A DNA stretch of 13,971 bases, taken from positions 1 to 13,971 of the forward strand of contig JBOGIQ010000138.1 of NCBI GenBank assembly GCA_050742535.1. Direction: 5' to 3'. This document shows, piece after piece, positions 7,375 to 13,329 of this stretch. Origin of the DNA: Gp6-AA40 sp050742535 (lineage in GTDB: Bacteria > Acidobacteriota > Vicinamibacteria > Vicinamibacterales > UBA2999). Each line of letters opens with the position of its first letter. The first letter of the stretch is position 1. The notes beneath the pieces were generated by a model. It was not told where the DNA came from. It worked only from the letters and a program-made list of their open reading frames with translations, and made no database searches. Both the position numbers and the translations under genes were made by a program.

Positions 7375-8544
7375 ATGACGACGCGTATCGCGACGCTTCT
7401 TCTGGCCGGACTGCTGGGTGTGCCTGCGTCCGGCCGGGCCCAGTGGATCCACTATCCGACAGCAGGTGTGCCGACAAAGGCGGACGGCACCCGGGATCTG
7501 GCTGCGCCTGCACCACGCCTGGCGGATGGGAAGCCGGACTTCTCCGGAATCTGGCACACGGCGCGCATCATTCCGTGCGATGACACGCTCAGCCGTTTCC
7601 TTCCGTGCGGCAGCGAAATCGGCGGATCGCCGCTGGCGCTCAGTCTCGGTAACGATATGCCGGGCGGACTGCCGTATCAGCCGTGGGCCGCGGCGCTCGT
7701 CAAGCAGCGAACAGCGGACCAGGGAGTGGACGACCCGCACGTGCGGTGCCTGCCCGATAATCCGCCGCGCACCTGGGTCATGCCCCATCTGACCAAGGCG
7801 GTACACACTCCGAAATTGATGGTGCTGCTCTACGAGGTCAATGCGATGTACCGCCAGATCTTCATCGATGGGCGACCGTTGCCTGAAGATCCCAATCCCG
7901 GGTGGAACGGCTACTCGACAGCGCGTTGGGACGCCGACACTCTGGTCGTGCAGACGGCAGGGTTTCGCGACGGCCTGTGGGCCGACATGAGCGGGAGTCC
8001 CCTGAGCGAAGCGGCACGACTCACCGAGCGCATCCGTCGCCCCAACTATGGAACGCTCGAACTCGAAATCACCGTGGATGATCCGCGGGTGTACACAAAG
8101 CCCTGGACTGTCACGATGACTCAGAAGCTCGAACTCGACACCGAATTGATCGACGAAATCTGCCTGGAAAACGAAAAAGCGTACCAGCGGATGAAGTCGG
8201 TACAGTTGGCGGCCCAGGGTGGCGTCACAGGCCGATGGGCAGCGGGTGGCAATTCGGTCTTCGTCCTGCGTCAGACCGGCACTGCCGTGACAGGTGAGAT
8301 TCAGGGGGCGCCCGGCGAACCGGTCTTCAAAATCGTCGATGGGGCGGTTCGGGGCAATCAGATTCAGTTCTTCGTGCTGCACGACGACGCGAACGATCCC
8401 GAAGTCAAGGCCGACGGGGGAAATCCGTTTCACAACACTGCGAAAGGAACGTTCACAGCAGACGAGATCTCGATCTCCGGCTCACGGGAGAACACAACGA
8501 TCCGCGAATACCGCCTGGTGCTGAAGCGGATCAAAGCAGATTGA
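7375..8544 (+). CDS. Exported protein of the same unnamed family, with a C-terminal beta-rich extension
   Basis: A 389-residue protein. ATG 7375 is preceded by GAGGGA (9 bases away) and followed by a signal peptide ending at ASGRAQ (residues 18-23). Landmarks: PRLADGKPDFSGIWH near residue 50, a YRQIFIDGRPLP segment, GYSTARWDADTLVVQTAGF, ITVDDPRVYTKPWTV and a Cys in DEICLENE. These parallel the previous gene and place both in one broad family. Residues 207-212 read GSPLSE, where relatives I recall usually have a His-containing GHPHxE, so a possible functional site may be lost. From about residue 283 to the end there is an extra domain of short beta-strands (GVTGRW, FVLRQTGTAVTGEI, GNQIQFFVL, ADEISISG), similar in look to calycin-like or lipid-binding modules. 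Function unknown. Codon use looks less GC-extreme than in its neighbours. Confidence 0.88.
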   Translation: MTTRIATLLLAGLLGVPASGRAQWIHYPTAGVPTKADGTRDLAAPAPRLADGKPDFSGIWHTARIIPCDDTLSRFLPCGSEIGGSPLALSLGNDMPGGLPYQPWAAALVKQRTADQGVDDPHVRCLPDNPPRTWVMPHLTKAVHTPKLMVLLYEVNAMYRQIFIDGRPLPEDPNPGWNGYSTARWDADTLVVQTAGFRDGLWADMSGSPLSEAARLTERIRRPNYGTLELEITVDDPRVYTKPWTVTMTQKLELDTELIDEICLENEKAYQRMKSVQLAAQGGVTGRWAAGGNSVFVLRQTGTAVTGEIQGAPGEPVFKIVDGAVRGNQIQFFVLHDDANDPEVKADGGNPFHNTAKGTFTADEISISGSRENTTIREYRLVLKRIKAD

Positions 8545-8553
8545 CGGGTCAGC

Positions 8554-8579
8554 TGCGCGTCGCGTGTTCGCACGCCGCA
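8554..8579. terminator. Hairpin with TTCG loop between convergent genes
   Basis: The 43-base gap between the stop of the plus-strand gene (8544) and the stop of the MFS gene (8588) holds GCGTG-TTCG-CACGC (8562-8575), extended by TGCG (8554-8557) pairing with CGCA (8576-8579) across a 4-base bulge. There is no T-run on either strand. Its location suggests a bidirectional transcript end, but it is not a canonical intrinsic terminator. Confidence 0.4.
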
Positions 8580-8587
8580 TTGCCACG

Positions 8588-9805
8588 TCACAAAGACGCG
8601 GGCTGCTGCTGCCCGTACTCCGAGCGATTCAGCCGCTCGAGCATCGCACGCGTGGGATCGAAGATCCAATTCAGCAGCAGGCCGAAGAACAACAGCGCGG
8701 AAAACGCCGCCGCCAGCCAGAAGGCGTACCTGATGTGACCCATCGCATCGCCAACCGCGCCCATCGCGAGCGGCGCCACCACCGCTGACACGCAGGTGAA
8801 AAACAGGATGACGCCTGCCGCCGCGCCATGCTCCGACTTCGGCACGCAGCTGATGCCCTTGGAATTGAGCGTGGGATAGATGATCGACATGAACAGCCCC
8901 GACAGCGGCAGCAGATAGACCGCCCAGGCGATGCCCATCAGCACGCTGGCGGCGAACGACACCAGAATCGCGCCGCTGAAGAGCGCGGCAACGGCCTGCC
9001 AGTGAAACCGGGTCAGCATCCAGGCGCCGAGAAAGCGACCGGCCGCACGCAGGAGGAAGAAGATCGACAGGCTGTAGGCGACCACCCATGTGACCGGCGT
9101 GCCGGGCGGCGCGAGCCATGTCGGCATCCAGACGTAGATCGCCGCCTCGACTGCCACGTACAGGAAGATACCGGTCGAGAACGCCAGGACGTACCAGTTC
9201 TTCATCGCGGCAACGGTTCCGCTCATGCCCACATGCGCCGCTGCCGGTCTCGGCGACTGCGGATAGTCGATCTGCAGTGCGGTGGCGATCAGCAGGACGC
9301 ACATGCCACCGGCAAGCACGTAGAGCCACTGCCACGCGACGTCGGCGCCAAGCAGCCGCGCGAGGATTGCAGGGCCGATGATCGAACCGACTCCGAAGAA
9401 GCCTTCGGCCGTGTTCATGATCGCGGTGTGTTGCGCGGTGGACGTCGAGATGTCGCCGATCAACGCGAGCGCGGCGGTCTTGAACACGGCGATGGCCACG
9501 CCCGAGAGCCCCATCAGCAGCGTAAAGAAGAGAAAGGTGTCGCCGGCCAGAAAGGCGAACGATGACGCGGCAAAGAGCGTCAGCCCCGCCACCAGAACCG
9601 GCCGCCGGCCGCACCGGTCGGCAAGCTGCCCAAGAACGAGTCCTGCCACCGCAATCCCACCCATCGTCGCGTATTGAAACGCCCCGGCTGCCGTGAGACT
9701 GAGCCCGAACGTCCGGATCACTTCGGGGATGATCAGGCCGACGGAGTCGGTGGTCATCGCGAACATCGCGAACATCACGTAGGTCAGCCCTTTGATTGCC
9801 GTCAT
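8588..9805 (-). CDS. Major facilitator superfamily transporter, probably for a sugar or glucoside
   Basis: A 405-residue, strongly hydrophobic protein consistent with 12 membrane helices. ATG 9805 overlaps the stop of the upstream phosphorylase gene as ATGA, which fixes the start and implies translational coupling; a GTG at 9814 is a less likely alternative. The MFS motif A is present in the loop after helix 2 (GQLADRCGRR, residues 59-68). A buried acidic residue is seen in helix 1 (D20). A cytoplasmic linker with PQSPRP separates the N- and C-terminal halves. The C-terminal tail (NRSEYGQQQPASL) is hydrophilic. The sequence alone does not give the substrate, but coupling to a sucrose-phosphorylase-type gene makes uptake of the phosphorylase's substrate the simplest idea. 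No PTS component or binding protein is nearby. Confidence 0.9.
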   Translation of the reverse strand: MTAIKGLTYVMFAMFAMTTDSVGLIIPEVIRTFGLSLTAAGAFQYATMGGIAVAGLVLGQLADRCGRRPVLVAGLTLFAASSFAFLAGDTFLFFTLLMGLSGVAIAVFKTAALALIGDISTSTAQHTAIMNTAEGFFGVGSIIGPAILARLLGADVAWQWLYVLAGGMCVLLIATALQIDYPQSPRPAAAHVGMSGTVAAMKNWYVLAFSTGIFLYVAVEAAIYVWMPTWLAPPGTPVTWVVAYSLSIFFLLRAAGRFLGAWMLTRFHWQAVAALFSGAILVSFAASVLMGIAWAVYLLPLSGLFMSIIYPTLNSKGISCVPKSEHGAAAGVILFFTCVSAVVAPLAMGAVGDAMGHIRYAFWLAAAFSALLFFGLLLNWIFDPTRAMLERLNRSEYGQQQPASL

Positions 9806-11274
9806 GTTGTCCACACGAGAGTGCCCTCGGGTACGCCCACCTGGGTGCCGACGATCGACGCGCGCATCCGCCCCAGGTCCACGTCGAGGCGGGACCAGTC
9901 GGAACCGTTCCGCCATTCCAGCACGAGCTGGTCCGGTGCCGAAGACGACACGTGCGACGTACCGCCGAAGGAGGGATGGCTGCCGCGAAATCGCAGAAGA
10001 TCGCACAGCGCCCGGACGACGGGCCGCTCCAGTGCGCGGGCCACTTCGTCGTCCACGTAGTAGTGGCGGTTGATGTCGCGGCCGACACCCGTGCGCCGCA
10101 GCAATTCCATATCGTTGCTGCCGGCGAGCAGGCCGACGTAGTAGACCTGCGGGATGCCTGGTACAAAGCACTGAATCGCGCGGGCGACGAGATACTCGTC
10201 ATCGCGGCGTCCAAGCGCGTCATAGAACGTGCAGTTGATCTGGTGCACGTCCACATTGGCCGCGGCAGTACCGCTCGCGTGACGGCTCTCGCCGCGACTG
10301 CGCTCGTGAATGGTTGCGACCAGCGCGTGAATGTCCTGCGGTGGCAGCAGCCCAGGACCCGGCCGCCGCGGGTCGGCGTCCACGTCCTGCACGCCGATGC
10401 CGTCGTGCGTATCGAGCACGGTCACGGCATTGCGCGGACGAATCGCAAGCCATCGGCACAGCTGCGCCACGTCGCGCGCGTAGAGCGCGTGGAGCACGAG
10501 CGGTGGGAGCGCAAAGTCGTAGACCCAGTCCACCCGGCGCGCCACGTCGATCTGATCCTGGTGGTGTCCGTGCACCTCGACCAGCACGTCCAGGCCGCGG
10601 GCATGGGCCTGAGCGGTGATGTCGGCAATGAGCGCGAACGTCTCGGGGATCATGAAGCAGCTCGTGCCGGCCTTCTTCACCGCGAAGCCGACCGCGTCGA
10701 GCCGGATGGCGCTGATGCCTGCCACATGAAACCGGTCCAGGACGCTCTCGAGATATCGACGTCCTTCCGGGTGATGGACATCGATGTCAATCTGCTCGCT
10801 GGTGAATGTCGTCCACAGCAACACGTCATCGCCGTGCGCCGTCAGGTATTTCGTGAACGGCGGGTGCGGCCGCGGCGTGTGCAGCGCGAGCAGATCCGAT
10901 TCGCGCGCACCGCCACCGAAGACGCGATCGTAGGTGAGAAACATGCCGGCGTACGGTGACGCGGCGCCGCGCTGATCGAAGTCTTTGAATTGCGGAGAAC
11001 GGCTCGATACGTGATTGACGATTACGTCGGCCATTACCTCGGTCCCCGCCGCGAGCGCCGCCACGTCGTCCCACGTCCCCAGCCGTGGATCGACCTGGGC
11101 GTGATCGATCGGGTCGAACCCGGCGTCAGCGCCGTCGATCGGGTGGAAGAACGGCAGCACGTGGACGCCGCCAAACAGTCCCCGCAGCGGCCCGTCGAGC
11201 AGATGCTGAAGCTGCCGGAACGTCCCGCCGGACAGGCGATCGACGTAGGCGACGAGTTGCGCCTGGTTCTTCAT
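9802..11274 (-). CDS. Sucrose-phosphorylase-type enzyme, GH13 subfamily 18
   Basis: A 490-residue protein; ATG 11274 has GGAGG 5 bases upstream (11284-11280), and the N-terminus MKNQAQLVAYVDRLSGG is typical of the family. Length matches bacterial sucrose phosphorylases (about 480-505). GH13 catalytic residues: nucleophile D193 in RLDAVG, acid/base E233 in VLVEVHG, stabiliser D291 in LDTHDGIG. Family blocks PFFHPIDGADAGFDPIDH, VNHVSSRSPQF, KKAGTSCFMIPETF and GRDINRHYY are all present. The expected reaction is glucoside + phosphate giving alpha-glucose 1-phosphate and a released acceptor, in the cytoplasm (no signal peptide). Acceptor-site residues are mixed: P134-R135 as in sucrose phosphorylases, but H344 where I recall Tyr in the Bifidobacterium enzyme and His in sucrose 6'-phosphate phosphorylases; also F197 for a usual Tyr, and GHH after E233-V-H. 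Sucrose, sucrose 6'-phosphate or a related glucoside (for example glucosylglycerate) could be the substrate. No gene symbol is assigned for that reason. Confidence 0.94.
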   Translation of the reverse strand: MKNQAQLVAYVDRLSGGTFRQLQHLLDGPLRGLFGGVHVLPFFHPIDGADAGFDPIDHAQVDPRLGTWDDVAALAAGTEVMADVIVNHVSSRSPQFKDFDQRGAASPYAGMFLTYDRVFGGGARESDLLALHTPRPHPPFTKYLTAHGDDVLLWTTFTSEQIDIDVHHPEGRRYLESVLDRFHVAGISAIRLDAVGFAVKKAGTSCFMIPETFALIADITAQAHARGLDVLVEVHGHHQDQIDVARRVDWVYDFALPPLVLHALYARDVAQLCRWLAIRPRNAVTVLDTHDGIGVQDVDADPRRPGPGLLPPQDIHALVATIHERSRGESRHASGTAAANVDVHQINCTFYDALGRRDDEYLVARAIQCFVPGIPQVYYVGLLAGSNDMELLRRTGVGRDINRHYYVDDEVARALERPVVRALCDLLRFRGSHPSFGGTSHVSSSAPDQLVLEWRNGSDWSRLDVDLGRMRASIVGTQVGVPEGTLVWTT

Positions 11275-11291
11275 GCGCGCCTCCGCAGTCT

Positions 11292-12665
11292 TCAGTTGCG
11301 TTGGCGCGATTTCTCGATGAGGCCGAGGATGCCGTTGACGATCGACGACTCTGCGCACCCTGGCTGCAGCCGTGATGACAACACCTCGAACGTGTGCTTG
11401 CCGAACGACGCGTCGTCCGGAATGTAGCCGGAGCGTGCCGAGCCATTGGTCAGGGTGGCCATCATCGTGGCTGTGTAGGGCGACTCGCGCTTGAGCCGCT
11501 GCGCAATCGCGGTAAACACCTCGGCATTCACGGCGCCGATCATGACGTCGCCAATCCGCAGCAGCCCGAGGCGGATCTCGACCGGACTGCCCTCCTTGTA
11601 GGTGCCTTCGAAACCCGCGCGTCCCTGATTCGTCCGCTCCCGTCCGGGGCAGGTGGCCACCGAGTAGCTGCCGTTGAGAGCAACCGCGGTGTCAGTGTGC
11701 GTGATGCCGCGCATCACCTGCATCACCTCTTCGCCGAGGAACTGCCCCATCGACAGGACCATCTGCCGCTGTTGATTCATCAACCGCGCAACGCTCGGGT
11801 CATCCCTGTTCAGCCCTTCGCCGCCGGGCGGCATGGCGTTGCTGATGTCGATGCCGCGGCTGGCGTACTCCTTCGCACGGATATCACGGAGGTCATAGGT
11901 CTGCTGGTAGTAGATCGGATTCTGATCGCCTGCGGCGCCGCTCGACCACACGGCCACGACGCGGCCGTCGTACGAGTCTTCGACGTAGGTCGAGGCCGCC
12001 CCGGGGATGTCGGCGCTGACCTGATCGAGCTGGCCGGCGATCACGGCGTGAACCGCGTAGTTGTAGTAGACCGCGATGGGCACACCGGCGAGTGTGTCGA
12101 ACCTCAGCACCGCCACCGTCTTGTCGGACGGCCCCTCGCGGTTCGGTCCCTCCCACCACCGATGGGTCTGCGGATCGATCATCTGGCGGTTCACGTTGAT
12201 GTACGACTCTCCCGCGCCATACCCCACTCGTGCGGGCGTCAGTCTCTGCCTCGCCAGGCGAACCGACTCGACGATCTTCTGCTCGTAGTCCTGAGCGCGC
12301 TGTCCGCCGGCACTGTGCGTGTGCGTCGCGGTCAGGAGCACGTTCGACGTGGGAATTCCCAGCTCCTTTTCGATTCGCCCTGTCACCGCCTGCCACAGCG
12401 CCGTCGGTATCGCCCCGGCATCCACCGTGATGAGTGCTGCGCTGGACGTGCCGTTCTCGAGAACAATCGCGCGCGCGTACAAGCGATCGAGGATGCCGCG
12501 ACTGTTCTTCGGGAGCTCACCCTGGGAAGGCGTGACATCCACCCTCGCAGCGCCGGCGCGCAAGACCGCTGCGCCTGTCGTCTGGGCGGATGCTGCCGGC
12601 GCCGTCGCGGTCACCACCAGCAGCGTCGCGAACACGGCCGTCCACGTGTGCGTGCTGTATCGCAT
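11292..12665 (-). CDS. Exported neutral/alkaline ceramidase N-terminal-domain-like protein
   Basis: A 457-residue protein. ATG 12665 is chosen because AGAGGG lies 4 bases upstream and a clean signal peptide follows (hydrophobic VFATLLVVTATAPAASAQ, residues 11-28); the frame extends upstream to 12779 without signal-like sequence. The fold is recognised by AGAARVDVTPSQG and TATHTHSAGG. The likely zinc ligands of the ceramidase family are all present: H115/H117 (one is the ligand), H206 in NYAVHAV, E382 in NAEVF and Y414 in GYIP. The nucleophilic serine of Pseudomonas ceramidase (context NAGNLSPN) aligns with N249 in AAGDQNP, and the C-terminal beta-sandwich domain of true ceramidases (about 650 residues) is missing. 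It is therefore probably a zinc hydrolase of unknown substrate, not a proven ceramidase. First gene of the operon; 17 bases separate it from the phosphorylase gene. Confidence 0.88.
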   Translation of the reverse strand: MRYSTHTWTAVFATLLVVTATAPAASAQTTGAAVLRAGAARVDVTPSQGELPKNSRGILDRLYARAIVLENGTSSAALITVDAGAIPTALWQAVTGRIEKELGIPTSNVLLTATHTHSAGGQRAQDYEQKIVESVRLARQRLTPARVGYGAGESYINVNRQMIDPQTHRWWEGPNREGPSDKTVAVLRFDTLAGVPIAVYYNYAVHAVIAGQLDQVSADIPGAASTYVEDSYDGRVVAVWSSGAAGDQNPIYYQQTYDLRDIRAKEYASRGIDISNAMPPGGEGLNRDDPSVARLMNQQRQMVLSMGQFLGEEVMQVMRGITHTDTAVALNGSYSVATCPGRERTNQGRAGFEGTYKEGSPVEIRLGLLRIGDVMIGAVNAEVFTAIAQRLKRESPYTATMMATLTNGSARSGYIPDDASFGKHTFEVLSSRLQPGCAESSIVNGILGLIEKSRQRN

Positions 12666-12707
12666 TCGTCCCTCTGTCGCTAAGATACGTAAGGCTCCCC
12701 TGACCGC
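12666..12707. promoter_or_regulatory. Short divergent control region between the ceramidase-like operon and the MarR gene
   Basis: Only 42 bases separate the two start codons as annotated. The segment is AT-richer in its middle (TAAGATACGTAA, 12681-12692) and includes the palindrome TACGTA (12686-12691). An 8-base palindrome CGCATGCG (12705-12712) covers the annotated MarR start codon. Divergent MarR genes often repress both directions from such a region, so an operator is likely here by analogy; I cannot define exact promoter boxes. If the regulator starts at GTG 12834, the control region would be 168 bases. Confidence 0.4.
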
Positions 12708-13235
12708 ATGCGTCGTCCCTCTCGTCAACGTGACACGCTGACGCCCGCGAAACATCCGCGTCTGCGCGATCACCGGCATCCGCCAACATCGGCGGCAGCG
12801 ATCGAAGCGCAGCTCAGTCCGCAGGGCGAGCCCGTGCTGGGACTATATCTCCACATCGCCTACCACAAGGTGATGTCCACCTTCAGCCGCAAGGTCGGCC
12901 ACGGCCAAGTGACGCCGGCGATCATCGGCGTGATCACCATGCTGGCAGAGCATCCAGGCATCAGCCAGGCCAGGCTGGCCCGCTTGATCGGCCTGGAACG
13001 TGCCACGATCGGCAGCACGGTCGGGCGTGCGATTGAAGCCGGCTTCGTCGTGAGAACGGACGCTCACGGAGACGCCCGGAGCTACGCACTGGCGCTGTCA
13101 CCGCGAGGCGAGCGGATGCTGCGCACGCTTCGCCGGCGCATCGCCGAACACGAGAAGGCCGCGGGCGCGCACCTGACGCCGGCTGAGCGGCGAGCGCTGC
13201 GGGCGCTCCTGCACAAACTGCTCTACGGCCGGTAG
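12708..13235 (+). CDS. MarR-family transcriptional regulator
   Basis: As annotated (ATG 12708), 175 residues. The core from about residue 44 is MarR-like: a first helix LGLYLHIAYHKVMSTFSRK, then the winged helix-turn-helix HPGISQARLARLIGLERATI with recognition helix ATIGSTVGRAIEAG and wing RTDAHGDARSYAL, and a C-terminal dimer helix (LTPAERRALRALLHKLL). Residues 1-42 are basic, Pro-rich and unlike the family, and no Shine-Dalgarno precedes 12708. GTG 12834, preceded by AGGGCGAG, would give a 133-residue protein and is a credible alternative start. MarR proteins bind DNA as dimers and usually release it on binding phenolic or other small ligands. Divergent placement suggests control of the ceramidase-like/phosphorylase/MFS operon and of itself; the tannase gene 94 bases downstream could be a second target. 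Confidence 0.88.
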   Translation: MRRPSRQRDTLTPAKHPRLRDHRHPPTSAAAIEAQLSPQGEPVLGLYLHIAYHKVMSTFSRKVGHGQVTPAIIGVITMLAEHPGISQARLARLIGLERATIGSTVGRAIEAGFVVRTDAHGDARSYALALSPRGERMLRTLRRRIAEHEKAAGAHLTPAERRALRALLHKLLYGR

Positions 13236-13256
13236 CAGAGCCGCCTGGAAATCTGC

Positions 13257-13285
13257 TTGCGCCCTCTGTAAGGGCCCGTTACGAT
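13257..13285 (+). promoter_or_regulatory. Possible sigma-70-like promoter of the tannase-family gene
   Basis: TTGCGC (13257-13262) and TACGAT (13280-13285) are separated by 17 bases, the optimal spacing. Matches to consensus are 3 of 6 and 4 of 6. The start codon lies 45 bases past the -10 box, with AGGAG at 13315-13319 as ribosome binding site, 10 bases before ATG 13330. In GC-rich DNA such matches can arise by chance. Confidence 0.4.
13261..13275. repeat. Inverted repeat in the promoter spacer, possible operator
   Basis: GCCCT-CTGTA-AGGGC is a perfect 5-base inverted repeat that falls almost entirely between the proposed -35 and -10 boxes of the tannase gene. No T-run follows, so it is a poor terminator for the MarR gene ending at 13235. 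A repressor bound here would block the promoter. Confidence 0.4.
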
Positions 13286-13329
13286 CTCGTCCGGTCGAGC
13301 AGTCGTCATCGTTCAGGAGCGTCCCCATC

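Noticed and set aside
9796..10959. Plus-strand open frame of 387 codons opposite the phosphorylase gene
   Set aside because: The minus strand encodes an unmistakable GH13_18 enzyme; this frame shows no family features.
11394..12683. Plus-strand open frame of 429 codons opposite the ceramidase-like gene
   Set aside because: Arg/His/Val-rich shadow; the minus-strand frame has a signal peptide and conserved metal ligands.
13261..13275. GCCCT/AGGGC hairpin as an intrinsic terminator of the MarR gene
   Set aside because: Five-base stem with no T-run; better explained as a possible operator in the promoter spacer.
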